Positions 35,196 to 46,744 of a stretch of 64,000 nt of DNA are shown here, in pieces. The notes under the pieces were generated by a model that was not told where the DNA came from, searched no databases, and saw only the letters and a program-made list of their open reading frames with translations. Location: assembly GCA_002914805.1 (NCBI GenBank), contig JXTB01000117.1, forward strand, positions 651,031-715,030, given 5' to 3'. Position numbers and translations under genes: made by a program. Each line of letters begins with the position of its first letter. Position 1 is the stretch's first letter. The stretch comes from Parasponia andersonii. Its lineage: Eukaryota; Streptophyta; Magnoliopsida; Rosales; Cannabaceae.

Positions 35196-35885
35196 ATGAA
35201 TATTTGTTCACCAGACAATAATATTTCCTCCTCAAGCTCTTATGTTCATAATATTAATGGTAAGAAAAAACCATCCTCATCCTCATCGTCATCTTCATCT
35301 TCATCTTCAGTAGTAAAGTTGTTCGGTTTTCCAGTGATGATGAGTTCTGGCTGTACTGATAACGAAGAAGTTGCCGAAATGCCAGCCAATGGTAGCACGC
35401 CACCTCCACTACTAGTCCCACGTAACACTATTAGTCATGATGATGATGATGATGATGATGATAATAATAATAATAATAATGGTATTGATCATAGCAGAAG
35501 ATTCAGGTGTGAGTTCTGTAGCCAGGATTTTGGGAATTCTCAAGCATTGGGCGGTCACCAGAACGCGCATAAGACCGAAAGGAGGTTAGCAAAACTCTCC
35601 CAGTTATATCACCGTGCTCAGTACTATCTTCCTCCTAATTATCAGCATCATCATTTTCAACTCTACGACTTTGGCCAAACTATCCCCATGCAAGCCATGA
35701 GCTCATCAGGGCCGTCCGATTTTTATTCTTCTAGTGGGTCCACCAAGACCGCCACCGCTGCCACCACCGCCGAAGCTGCTGGAGAAACCATCAGCCATCC
35801 CACTACTGTTACCCCAGCAAATGAAGGAACCGATGATATGGATCTTGATCTTCAACTGAGGCTTGCACCCTCCAACACCTCGTAA
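35196..35885 (+). CDS. Single C2H2 zinc-finger EAR repressor (GIS/ZFP5/ZFP6/ZFP8 type), 229 aa
   Basis: Intronless, as usual for this family. The N-terminal KLFGFPV box (residues 41-47) and a single plant-specific zinc finger follow the GIS/ZFP pattern. The finger (Cys105, Cys108, His121, His125) contains QALGGH. A C-terminal EAR motif DLDLQLRL (about 216-223) follows; EAR motifs recruit TOPLESS-type corepressors. In Arabidopsis these nuclear proteins link gibberellin and cytokinin signals to trichome and root-hair initiation, so a role in epidermal hair development is a fair inference. Low-complexity runs stand out: Ser (26-38), Asp8 (82-89) followed by Asn6, encoded by near-pure TCA/TCC, GAT and AAT repeats. 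Start choice rests on the first ATG after the TATA box. Which of the four paralogues it matches cannot be decided here. Confidence 0.9.
   Translation: MNICSPDNNISSSSSYVHNINGKKKPSSSSSSSSSSSSVVKLFGFPVMMSSGCTDNEEVAEMPANGSTPPPLLVPRNTISHDDDDDDDDNNNNNNGIDHSRRFRCEFCSQDFGNSQALGGHQNAHKTERRLAKLSQLYHRAQYYLPPNYQHHHFQLYDFGQTIPMQAMSSSGPSDFYSSSGSTKTATAATTAEAAGETISHPTTVTPANEGTDDMDLDLQLRLAPSNTS
35439..35480 (+). repeat. Coding (GAT)8-(AAT)6 trinucleotide tract
   Basis: Pure GAT then AAT repeats encode the Asp/Asn stretch just before the zinc finger. Such tracts often vary in length between individuals. Confidence 0.9.
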
Positions 35886-35899
35886 ACCATATATATATA

Positions 35900-35930
<31 letters not shown>

Positions 35931-38078
35931 GTCTTTGTTTCCTTAATTACCTATAAGACCGTTTGTAAAGCTTATAAGAAACTATTAATATTGTTGCTGT
36001 ATTTCTTTTTATTAATTGTTTATATTGTTACTAGTTTTTTTTAATTTTTAATTTTTATTTTTGGATGAGCTGATTTGGTCCGTCTTGAGAGATGTGTGTA
36101 TAAGTTTAGGAGGTGAGGGATTTAAATTTGGTAAAGTGTGTTATTTTTCTTTAAATTTATAGTAAGTGGTAGTCATTAGTTAAACCCCACTAATAAGAAA
36201 TCGTATTATTGTATATATAAAGGATGCTACTAAGAAATCGAATTAATGTATATATAAAGGATGCTAGTATAATACATATTTTTTTATTTATTATTAAATT
36301 TAAATCTAACGATTAATGATTATAATTATATTTTTTTATTCATTATCGGTAGATAAATTAATTTTGACCATTAGATTTTAATCTAATGATTAACAAATAT
36401 AATTAATTATACTAAATCTAATAACATAATATATATAAGGCACCAATCTAATATATATATATATATATTATCTATTTATATGTATTATTTTACTTAATAA
36501 AAATTTATTATTCATATTTTATATGATAAAAATTTTAAAAAAATTATTAAATAATTAATATATATTTTTTATTATTTTTTTAACTACTTAAATTATAATA
36601 ACGGTTAGATTATGATTCAATATTAAAAAAAAAAAGAAATAATCATAAATAAGTTAAAAAAATACCTAAATTGGTAACCATATATACAACCGAAACGTTT
36701 TGACTTATTATTTATTGCTTTTTTTTTTCTCTCCAAAATTAGTTATCCGATGGTTTTCCCAAAAATTATATTGTATATATGAGTTGAATAAACTTGGCTA
36801 AACTTTTCATTAAAAAATTTACAGAAGCAGAAGCAGAAGCAGGTTGTCTTTTGCGGCATCTAAATTAGATTAATGGTTCCCATGATTGCTTCATTTGCCT
36901 AGGATATCCGATATGCACACGTAGTTCAGATATTTCACCGTTACAAGTTATGAGACATCGTGGATGGAAAAACGACAGAAAAAAGAACAAATAGGTGATT
37001 CTTAATTATATAAACTCTTATCACTTGTACACACCTAACTAAAACTAATGATTCATAATTTGGAAAATAAAATAAAAAAGTGATGTATGAAATAATAAGA
37101 ATACTATATTTTTAAGTTGACTTCAATTGAAAATACATAATCAAGTAATCCTAAAACTAAGTATCATTAACTTCGATTGATAATGATAAAGTAATGAAAT
37201 ATACTGATTGAGATATTATGGTATGTTAAACAAGGTGGTACCTTTTATAAAATTGATAAGCGAGATGACTATTCTTTCAAGAATAGTAGAGATGTGCACT
37301 TACAGTACTAAATTTTCAAAGACGATATAATTTACTTCATTCAGAATATTTATACTATTATGTTGATAATCTAGAGGTATAAAATACATATTTCATTGCC
37401 TTTTGCTAAAACCACACAACATAGAGAATAGAGAGTTGCGCATGCCGACATATATGCATGGCACTTGAAGTTTTAAGTTTTTTCTTCTTTCTTTTCCTTT
37501 TTTTTTTTTTTTTTTTTTCACTAAAAGGAGACTTTGTAGAGTTGGATAGATTCTCTGTGTTACAACAAGTAACAGCTAAACTACCAAAGTCCAAAGTCCA
37601 ACTAAAACAAAGCCCAAATGAATGGGCCAAAAGCTGAACTACTAGTACTACAGCAGCTGACCAAAGGAGCACAATATTATGACAAAATAGACTTCAACAG
37701 CCTACAAGCCTAGGAGAAAACTCTTCAGCATATGCTATACAAATCCACAAGTGCACATATTACACATACAAGTAAAAGAACCATCTTCCAGCGGGAAAAG
37801 AGAAAAATAAGTAAAAGAACAATTTAGCTATACATTTGCAGTACAAGATAAAGTGATAGATATATATATATCAACAAAGGAAACGACTTAAGAAGTTAAG
37901 ATAAGTACATGGAAGTAGCAGTTGCATACATGTTTTGAACCCTGATCCTCAAAACCAAAGGAAAACACTAAAGAAAACACTAAGATTTAGTGCTAAGAAC
38001 AAATATTAATCTAAAGTATTTAATATGAGAAATTCCTTCAATTAATACCAAAAATAGTTTCTCTTATTAGTTATCTAA
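35886..38078. other. AT-rich intergenic region with simple repeats
   Basis: AT microsatellites at 35889-35930 and 36452-36469. A ~39-bp tandem pair lies at 36195-36272 (AAGAAATCG..TATATATAAAGGATGCTA). A T-rich run lies at 37498-37519. No gene recognised. Confidence 0.55.
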
Positions 38079-38440
38079 GATCGACAATATATCACATGGA
38101 CAATATTGTAGTAAAAGATCAACTAATAAAATAAATATAATTATAATCTAGTTTAAATTACTATATAAAGAAAATATGACTGAATTTATATAAAAATCTA
38201 AAAAATAATGTACTGAAACTAAAAATATTGAAGAATTTAACAAACTAAATATATAAGCATTGGAGATCGACAATATATTACATGGACAATACTACAGTAA
38301 AAGATCAACTAATAAAATAAATATAATTATAATCTAGTTTAAATTACCACATAAAGAAAATATGACTAAATTTATATGAGAAACTAGAAAATAATATATT
38401 GAAACTAAAAAAACTGAAGAATTTAACAAACCAAATGTAT
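38079..38440. repeat. 186-bp tandem repeat, two copies
   Basis: The unit beginning GATCGACAATATAT at 38079 starts again at 38265. Long shared blocks include AGATCAACTAATAAAATAAA and ATAATCTAGTTTAAATTAC. The second copy runs to about 38440, where ACAAACCAAATGTAT corresponds to ACAAACTAAATATAT of the first. No coding capacity. Confidence 0.8.
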
Positions 38441-39419
38441 CAGGGTGTATCAGCGTTGAAGTATTTTCAAGAATCAAAGTTGGAAAACAGAAAAATTACA
38501 TAACTAAAATCATCTCTCTAAAAACTAGCCTAAACTCATTTCACGCTCTCTCTTTATAAAAAGTGGAATTTTCTCTCTCAAAATTGATGTGTTTTTTCTC
38601 TTTACGTTCTGACTATTTATAACTGAGTTTGGAGTGTTATGCAAATTCCCACGTTTATAATAGTGGCTTCTGATTGGTCATGTGACGTGTCAATCTCACA
38701 CAATCTTCTTACTCTCTTTCTCTCTCTTCCTATTTTTTCACGTTTTCTGAGACTTGGAAAATAATCGCACGCGAACGAATAGAAGTAAGCTCGCACAAAA
38801 ATCGCATTTTATTAGCTGAAAGAATGGATGGGATTAATGTGCTTGCGTGGCGTTGTCTAAATAGAGGAAGAACTGGTTACACCGAAGCTCACCAAACACT
38901 TTCTGACACAGATTAGAGATGCTGCAGTTGCGGGCCTCAACTGTTCTATGCCTTCCACTCGTCTAGATTCTTGATCTAACGGTTGTCATCGCACCTAGCT
39001 TTTCACTCCTACTCACGAATCTAGGCTGCTTCTTTTCCATTTTTTTTCTTTTTCCTTTATTTAAATCTAAATCAAAATGAAATTAAAAAAAATAAATCAT
39101 AATCAGATTTAAATTCAAAATAAATAATCTAAATACTAAAATTTAAAAATAAATAGATAAATAAACTCCTATCCTAAAATTAAATCTAAAATTAGCTAAA
39201 ATTTAATAAAATTAAATCTAAATAATTAAACGAAATTAAAAAAAAATAAATTAAATTATCTAAAAATTAAACTAAAATTACTCAAAAATACACAAAATAT
39301 ATCGTAGAGTTATCACAAGGAGGAAACGAAGGACAATGTGATTCGATTAATTCTATTTATTGGAATTTGTATAGGTGGATACAATAAACTGCATCTTTTA
39401 ACCACATAACACACAAAGT
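38441..39419. other. Intergenic, no gene seen
   Basis: A CT-rich patch near 38700-38740 and the surrounding GC increase at 38830-39010 might be gene-related. I recognise no protein or RNA. Confidence 0.45.
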
Positions 39420-40650
39420 TACTTTGCTTTGAGTCTTTTTTTTTGGTGCTTCTTAATCAGATGCATAATATATCCAAACTCAGCAGAATTCCCTTCACCT
39501 CACTGATCAGCTCAAAAACACTAACATCTCCTCCATGCAAATTTTTACTGGTCGAAAATGGACCTCATCCTTCACCCATTTTTCTTATCTGTGCATGATT
39601 CATTCTTATATTTGAAATAGCACCAAGCAGGCCACTTCTTTTTCTCATTGTGAACCTGAAGTTGGATCATTTCTGAACACCATTTCATGTGTCTTGTTAC
39701 AAATTCTGCAGGCACATCCTTAATAAATAAATAAACAAACAAAACTGAAGCTAGTTAGTGTCTTGAAGAATATATACACGTAAAACCTTAAGAAATTCAA
39801 AAGATGGATATACATATGATAAGCTCACCACATAAGTATTACACGTCTTAATGATAACCATGAAAGAAGGATTTTGAATATTGCCTAAAGGCAGCCCGAA
39901 CTGCCTTCTCGATTTCCTTAGACAGCTATGGCCTTCTTGATTTAGTGTATGAGAAACTTCTTGGAGCAATCATTTCATTATCTTCTTCACATTTCACAGG
40001 CAAATCGCGCGAACGAGACTTGTCAGTATTTTTCTTTGGTTTAGATATCCCTGAAATATTTGCATTGCCCAATTCTTGTACCTCTTCCTCCTCTTCTTTT
40101 ACACGGCTTATGCTTCTTGTTCGGTAACACATTTCGGAAGGTCCTTGAGGATCCTTGGCAACAACATTTCTGCGTCGCTTTCTAAGCTTTTCCCTTTCCC
40201 TTCGATTGAGTACAGTTTCGGGACTTATCCCAAGACACTCTTGCTTGAAACCTCCATTCAAGGCTTTTCTTTTAGATGAACCAAAGAGAAATGGGAGGTT
40301 TGAGATTCAAATATTTAACTCAATCATCATCAACTCTGGTGTCTCCCTCTTGCTTGCAAAATGAACCATGAAACTTCGGTTGTTTATAATCGAAATTTTC
40401 GACTCTACGATCATCATTCGACATGTCCTCCTTATTATGATCCTCAAACTTTAGGACCATAAATTGGATACTCAATCTCAGAACCGAAAGGCATCACATA
40501 GACGGATAGAGAATACTGAATTTCCTTGGTACATAAACTATAAAATGGAGCTCTCCCTGAGTGGATGGAGTAATAGTTAGTACATTCATGAAGACCATCA
40601 ATAAGACATATACTGTTCACTGCGTTTTTTCTCCAATTGTACATGCCTCA
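39420..40650 (-). pseudogene. VRN1/REM-like B3-domain gene remnant
   Basis: Minus-strand pieces line up in order with a VRN1-type protein. First comes a B3-1 tail (SVYVMPFGSEIEYPIYGP, about 40450-40510). A basic/acidic linker follows (NRREREKLRKRRRNV, KEEEEEVQELG, 40261-39950). Then a second B3 domain: a frame-shifted start (NPSFMVIIKTCN at 39840-39880), VPAEFVTRHMKWCSEMIQLQ and KKWPAWCYFKYKN (39715-39610), and GGDVSVFELI (39530-39500). The pieces use different frames, and several stops and frame changes fall within the B3 domain. Some breaks between them may be introns, but those inside the domain are true lesions. B3/REM proteins are plant nuclear DNA-binding factors; this copy looks dead. 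Confidence 0.6.
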
Positions 40651-41160
40651 TGGTTGGTCGATGACTATTAGGGACAGTTAGGGTAGCCAAGTCAGAAAGC
40701 TCTTCATGAAACATCATAGCAGACTTTGTTGGGTTTCTCTGAATTAGGTGCCACAATATATTAATGGTTTGGAACAAAGTCTATATTAAAATTCAAATTA
40801 AAAAAATAAAAATAAAAAAAGTGATCAAACAAATCCAGTGTTCTTGAATAGTAAAAAAAAACCCATGAATCATAAGGAAAAACAAAACCAAAAACATTAT
40901 GGAGATTAGGTGCCAAAAAGAATAAAATAATGAAACAAACAATGCCCATGAACCAAAAAGAAAATCAATACCAAAACAATTAGACAAAATTTTCCTATCA
41001 TGCACTTCACCTTCTTCGTCATTAAAAAAAGTAAAAAAAGTTAAAAGTTCCAGCCCAGACAAGAAATAAATCATAGTTTCTTCCACCTAGTTTTCTCAGT
41101 CCTTCTGCAACTGCATGGACTCCATAGTAGAAGGGAGCTAAGTAAAGTACAGCGTTTGAA
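40651..41160. other. AT-rich spacer, no gene seen
   Basis: No supported feature. Confidence 0.5.
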
Positions 41161-41199
41161 GAGAAAAGTAGTTAAGGAAGAGTAAGAAATGAATTACTT

Positions 41200-43545
41200 C
41201 TCTTCAGATTTCGTCTCTCTCTTCTAGCTCACGTTCATGGTTTTCTCAGACTCTCTCTCTCTTCTCTCACACCTGTAAGTTTCTCTGCAATTTCGAAAAT
41301 TGATTTTAGTGTTTGTTCCTCTCTCACTAATTTCAATTTTTATTTTATTTATTTATTTATTTTTTTCAGACTTCAAATTTGTTCGAGGTTCTCAGTTACC
41401 TTTTTCTTTTCTTTATTGCCTGTGAAATTTTTTGGATTTTGATTTTTTCGGCTATGAAATTGCTTGGGTTTGGATTTTGGGCTATCAATCTGTATGGGCT
41501 TGGGTTTGGGTTTGTACTTTGTTGGCTTATTCCATTAAATGTGGCTTCTTTGGATTTTACATAATATGGTATTGTTTATTAATAAATGATAAATGTTGGA
41601 ATGAGAGTAGAAATTAAATATGGTTTGAATTTAAACAGAGACTGGCCGTATTGCATTGTTTTACTAGTCCTGGATAAGAACAGAGCCTTTTTTTTTTTTC
41701 AGATAAACATAAAGACACTTAAGTGCACAAATTGGAAATGACCATGTCAGATTGCCGAAAACAAAAGAGGTTTTAACTTGGCATAAGGAAGTAATTTATT
41801 ATCTAGTATGGGTTTGTTTTGCATGAATTACTTAATTTATTTTTTGGTAAATTTTTTTAGGAAATTAGAGAAGAATCTAATCTCTCAAGGTGATAGTTTG
41901 AAAACTGATAGTTGAGACTGTTTGGTTTTGAATGAGAATTCTAATAGTTTCCAAGTTTGTAGTTGGTTGAGGAGATGCTTTAAATAATGTCCTTTTTGGA
42001 TTCTTACTTTAAGAATTAAGTACATGGTTTTCTTCGAGTTTGAGCAAGGAATAACAATATAAAACCAAGGTTCTGCATCTTGCGCATAATATTCCCAGGT
42101 TGTTTTGTTATCATTTTGGCTATAACTGAAGCATGTGTAGGTCGAACAGTCAATTTTCAGGAATGTAATTAAGTTAATTTTTTTGGTTTTTCGTATAGTT
42201 AAGCACTTCTAATCTTCCTTCTTACCATAAGATAAATTAGATTTTTTTTTTTTTTTTTTTTTGGCTTAATCTAGGTGAAGAAAGCATTGATATGATCATA
42301 GTGGTTGCTGCACTAAAATTCCTGCTGTTTAATGATCCAAGAACATAAATATTCCCAGTTGACCATTAGTGATAATGTATGTGCGAAATCTTAGACCTTC
42401 TTGGGTTTCTCAAGTATAAATTTTTGGACTAGAAATGACCATGTTAAATTGATTTTGGGGAATATTTTATCCTGTAATCGATTTTTTAATGTTCAAGTTT
42501 ACTTGAACTATGAGCTTTTTTTGCTTATATATTATCCATGAATTTGAAACTTTGTTTCAGGATTGAGGATTGTTATAGATCGATTTTTGAGCTAACATAG
42601 CTTCTAAATTTAGGACATACATTTATGTGACATTTTAATATTACGATTTTGTTTGATGCCGTCTTGTCATCAATTTATCAAATTCAGCTGTGTGTTTCTT
42701 AATCAGTCTTCTGGTTATTTGGTGATACGAGGCTACCATTCCCACTAAAAGTTCTAAGGTTTAGGAGGCTTCATATTGTAGTCTACTCCAGCAACTATCT
42801 TTACTTGATTGAAAGGAAGAAGTGAAAAAGAAAAAAATCCCTCCATTCTCCTTTCTTTCTGTTTTGGTCTATTATGCAGATCAATTATTTCTTATTCAAT
42901 TATTTGAAGTCACCTTTAGAAGGTACTAATGAGTTGCAGATAAGAATCTATATGAACTCCAAATGTTACGCAACATTCATTTCAATCAAGGATAGTCTTA
43001 CGATTAAATCATGTTTTTGTTTTAATTGGATGACACTAATTACTATAACTTAACAAAACTTGCATTTTGTTGTTATGTAGGTTCAAGATCCTCGATGAGA
43101 AATCACTTAGCATGGAAGGTGTAAGGTTCTAGTACCTCTAATTGTAACTTTGATTGGTACAATGTTCGTATCTCTAAATTGATGCTATTTGTGTGAATTC
43201 TTTATGTTATTTCAACACGTTAGTGACACTGGTCAGGACGACCCTTTCTTCCGTTTACGTGTTTCTCCTAAATTATCTATTTGTTGGAAAATAATTAAGA
43301 TTGTGACCTATAGCAATTTAACTTTTCTCTGCTTTGCTCTGTATTCTTCTTCAGAAGGTGGACCTTATCATTTTGGTCCAATTGATGAAAGGTATAAGCA
43401 CATTTCTTGGTACAGCTCCTGTTGTTGAATGTTTGGAAAAGCATCAATCTAATGTAGTGATAACTTCCTGTGTTGCTGATGCTGCCTTATTTTTGGCACC
43501 AATGCTACGTATTTTGTGTCATAAATTATTTGGTACTTGAAATCT
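41200..43545 (+). other. Possible gene relic; exon-like segment at 43353-43505
   Basis: A CT-rich, 5' UTR-like stretch (41210-41275, ending CACCTGTAAGTTTC, a good donor) is followed by T-rich, intron-like sequence. An exon-like piece comes after TTCTTCAG at 43353. Its translation (LMKGISTFLGTAPVV, then VVITSCVADAALFLAP) weakly recalls the N-terminal HEAT region of plant PDS5 cohesin cofactors, where LMKGL and an ACISEITRITAP-type motif occur. The match is too weak to name the gene. It could be a non-coding transcript or a decayed duplicate. Confidence 0.25.
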
Positions 43546-43725
43546 GAATGTAGTACACTGAACGCATAGAACTTGATCTATACATTGTTCGTGAGAAAGT
43601 GGTACAATTAGGAACTTTATATGGGACATATGTATTCACGGTACCAGACTGCAGATACACTAATTATAACCACAGTTATCACTATTCGTGACAAACTTAG
43701 ATGATAATATAAATCATTTCATAGA

Positions 43726-43900
43726 TGACAACAGGACACTTCCTCCCCTGTAAAAAGCTTTCCCCTTGGACCGAATCATCCAAAGCTATAGTCCTTTCCC
43801 ACCAAATCATCAAGAAACCAACCCGGCAGAAATCCATTAGAGAGAGAAACAAGAAAAACTATGATTTGTGATGACTGTACCTTTCCATACAAGATATTGA
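43726..43900. repeat. Direct repeat, copy 1 (~170 bp; copy 2 at 44302-44475)
   Basis: AGGACACTTCCTCCCCTG, ATAGTCCTTTCCCACCAAAT and CAAGAAAAACTRTGATTTGT occur in the same order at 43733 and 44304, about 570 bp apart. Copy 1 is immediately followed by LINE-derived sequence. Confidence 0.8.
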
Positions 43901-43919
43901 ATCTTTAGATAAAGTTGGT

Positions 43920-44060
43920 GGAGTACATTGTGCTCATGATGAGGACTTTTGCCCACTTTGTCTATCAGTAGAGGAAAGTGCTCTACATCTTTTTAGAAAA
44001 AAAATTGCATCGTTGCAAGGATACTTTGGTTTGGGTGGAGATTTGATTCATTGTGAAAGT
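43920..44060 (+). pseudogene. LINE zf-RVT fragment
   Basis: The translation HDEDFCPLCLSVEESALHLF is the Cys-x-x-Cys/His motif typical of the zf-RVT region after the reverse transcriptase of plant LINEs. A related, more decayed stretch lies at 46745-46880. Only this short block is recognisable. Confidence 0.6.
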
Positions 44061-44301
44061 AAGAATGAAATAAAAAATAACAAAATGAAACGACAAGAGA
44101 ATAATATATGCTACCAAAATTTATAGCCTACAAGAGCAGAAAATGACAAGGGATATTAATAAATGAATGATATGATTTTTGTGGAATATCAATTGATATT
44201 CGCAAAAGAGCTCGACCATGCGGTTTGCCTGCCAAAAAAGGAATAAAAGAACATGTGGAAAAATAGATATCTTCAGACTCCTTCAAGTAGAAAGCCCATT
44301 A

Positions 44302-44475
44302 CAGGACACTTCCTCCCCTGCAAAAAGCTTTCTCCTTAGACCGAATCATCCAATACTATAGTCCTTTCCCACCAAATCATCAAGAAACCAACCGGACAGA
44401 AATCTATTAGAAAGATAAACAAGAAAAACTGTGATTTGTAATGACTTTGTACCTTTTCATTCAGGATATTGATAA
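44302..44475. repeat. Direct repeat, copy 2
   Basis: Second copy of the 43726-43900 unit, with scattered substitutions. No coding potential recognised in either. Confidence 0.8.
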
Positions 44476-44924
44476 AACCAAGCTCGTTCTCAGCTCAAAC
44501 GAGCAGTGGAAGTGAACTTGGTCTGAACTAGTCGATCCAAAGGCAAGAGGCAACAAAGGTCTGAGCATAACATATTACAAGATGCAAGTATTGATCATGA
44601 TCATGTAAGCAGCATTGTATCTCATTATCGAAGCAAAAACTCCACATGATAAGCAGCATTGTATCAAAACAACAACCTGATAAAACCCATCAACTATTCA
44701 TAAGAAAAGAAAACAAAAAATGAACTCCAAACCAAAGAGGGAGTTTTACAAAAAGGCAGTGACTGCAGTTCATAAAAGTCCCTGATGGTGGCTAATACGC
44801 AAGACAACAGCAGTAGCTGCAAAAAAAGGAATTGGCTAATACGTAATAGCAAGGCAAGACCCCATATGGGTCCCCACCAGCAATCCATATATGTAGCTCT
44901 CGATCTGTAAATCATTGCAGCATT

Positions 44925-45075
44925 ATGTAGCACCTGCATCATCTAGACTTATATTACCTGAACCAACACCTGCATCTTCTAGACTTATACTACCTGAACC
45001 AACACCTGCATCTTTTAGACTTATACTAGGTGAATTAACACCTGCATCGTCTAGACTTATACTAGCTAAGTGAAC
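44925..45075 (-). repeat. 36-bp minisatellite, four copies
   Basis: ACACCTGCATC-TCTAGACTT-ATACTA repeats four times with a 36-bp period on the + strand. On the minus strand the repeats stay in one open frame and read as a 12-residue unit (SISLxDAGVxSx). The surrounding frame (45294-44923, 123 aa) has no recognisable domain, so whether it is translated is open. Confidence 0.85.
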
Positions 45076-45292
45076 CAACATATGACTATGGCTCACATTT
45101 ATCTCCTCAACCATACCCAAACAGATCATACAAATATGATTATGATGGAAAAGATAACACTGGCTGAATATGAATATACAACAATTGAGAGAAGAAGAAG
45201 TTTCAATAGGATAATGTGCATTAGAAAAAAGGGCATTAGCATAACAAGTTTCTACATTTTCTCCACATGTGTAATTAATTATGCATGCACAC

Positions 45293-45320
45293 ATTCATTC
45301 TCTCTCTCTCTCTCTCTCTG
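45293..45320. repeat. CT microsatellite
   Basis: Alternating CT run next to GTGGGACCCACCCAC. Confidence 0.85.
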
Positions 45321-45729
45321 TGGGACCCACCCACATCCTGATCAAAAAGCGATATTTATGGCATGTTATAGCAGGTATTGGTAATCTCTTCTTGTTGTTT
45401 GTTTGCCGGGAAACAAACAAAAAAAAAAAAAAGAGAGTATTTTTATCCTTCATTTTCGGGAGCCAAAAATGTCAAAACGTGTTGGTATTAATGGTAATTA
45501 CATCAACACATTATTATTTGGCTTCATATAAGATACACATCCACCAAATGTGTAATACCAAGTAAAACATTACATATAGATTATAGATTAGACCAATGGA
45601 CCCTTGAAAATAATATGAACCAACACAACCTACTTTTATTGATCTCGACTCCTTCGAAAAACATTTATTTCAAACACTAATTACGTAAAGTGTTAGTCCA
45701 TATAAGAAAGTAGTTTAAATAAATTGATA

Positions 45730-46165
45730 ATACCAACCATCCATTACCATTTTTATCCCCGAGCAAACTCGCTCTCTCCAATACACTCCTTATTTTTCTC
45801 ACTCCTAAATCAAGCATGGTCAACTGTTTTGTATCCACATTTGTATAATGGACACCAACTATCTACAACAATCCTCTTATTTGCAAAGGTTGGATTAATA
45901 TTCCAAAAAGCTCTCCACATAAGAACGTTTTTAACTTAATTCGAACATTCAGCTTCCACACACCGCCACATCTCCAGTCATAATGCCAAAGAAGATAGTC
46001 AGCTATAAGGGTTCTACTAAGAGGAATACTCAAAATATGCTCAACATCTCCGGCCAAGAAAACCTCCCTCACAAACTTCTCATTCCAATCACCATTATTC
46101 TTCACTTCTTTCTTAGAAAAGCCAATAGGAGAACAATTGGTAACAGTACAGTTATTAATTAGAGA
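45730..46165 (-). pseudogene. LINE fragment (region between reverse transcriptase and zf-RVT)
   Basis: Minus-strand translation shows WNEKFVREVFLAGDVEHIL, SIPLSR and DYLLWHYDWRCGGVWKLNV, then KLKTFLCGELFGIL. This follows the usual plant LINE order W-n-L-F..ILSIPLS..D-x-L-I-W-H-Y..KIKTFLWR. A start and most of the ORF are missing. Its orientation is opposite to the LINE fragments at 43920 and 46745, so they are separate insertions. Confidence 0.75.
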
Positions 46166-46452
46166 AACCACTAATATTTTTTTGAACCAAAAAAAAAGAT
46201 AGAAAAAAAAAGGGATCATAAATAAGCCAAAACATATAGATTACTTGATCCAATATGATTATACCATATAATACGATACTTTATAGCATAAACCCCCGTG
46301 ACCAGAGGGGGAAAAAAAATCCTAATACAAGAAAAACAACAATTATATTATTTTCTAGTTTTCCCCAAGCGTTACTATCTAATAAGATAAGAAAACAAAG
46401 AAGTAGGAATATGCATATATATATATTTATATATAAATGCACATATATTAGT

Positions 46453-46660
46453 TTACGAGGATGATGTAAGCCTTAGCTGAAGATCAAGATCATGAACATC
46501 ATTCCCTGCGGGAACAATATGGCTGTACTGTGGAAATGATGACGATGAGGATAAGGAAGATGAGGAGGAAGAAGCTAAGCTCGGTAATATGGCTCCTTTT
46601 CTGTTAAAGGAGCTTACTGGATATATCAGAAGGGAAGGTTCCCAAAGTAGCGAGCCATGT
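46453..46660 (-). pseudogene. 3' fragment of a second EAR-type C2H2 zinc-finger gene
   Basis: A minus-strand frame ends at 46453-46455 with a Ser-rich stretch (LASSSSSSLSSSSSF), then PQYSHIVPAGNDVHDLDLQL and RLTSSS before the stop. The end closely resembles the terminal [14 protein letters not shown] of the zinc-finger gene at 35196-35885 and the GIS/ZFP family in general. No Cys-Cys/His-His finger is found upstream on this strand, where LINE-derived sequence begins at about 46745. It is read as the surviving tail of a duplicated gene, or less likely the last exon of a gene with a distant start. Confidence 0.5.
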
Positions 46661-46744
46661 GAGCTTTTTTGGAAGATGAAGATAACTTTCTTACGAAAAC
46701 TGTTAATTTAGAGAAAAGCAAATGATTGTCCTTCTACTAAGGAT

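Noticed and set aside
40761..41086. Phe-rich minus-strand frames of 62-97 codons
   Set aside because: They come from A-rich sequence read in reverse. No conserved motif.
41379..41617. Trp/Phe-rich hydrophobic frames of about 61 codons
   Set aside because: They fall in T/G-rich intron-like sequence with no supporting similarity. Hydrophobicity reflects T-rich codons.
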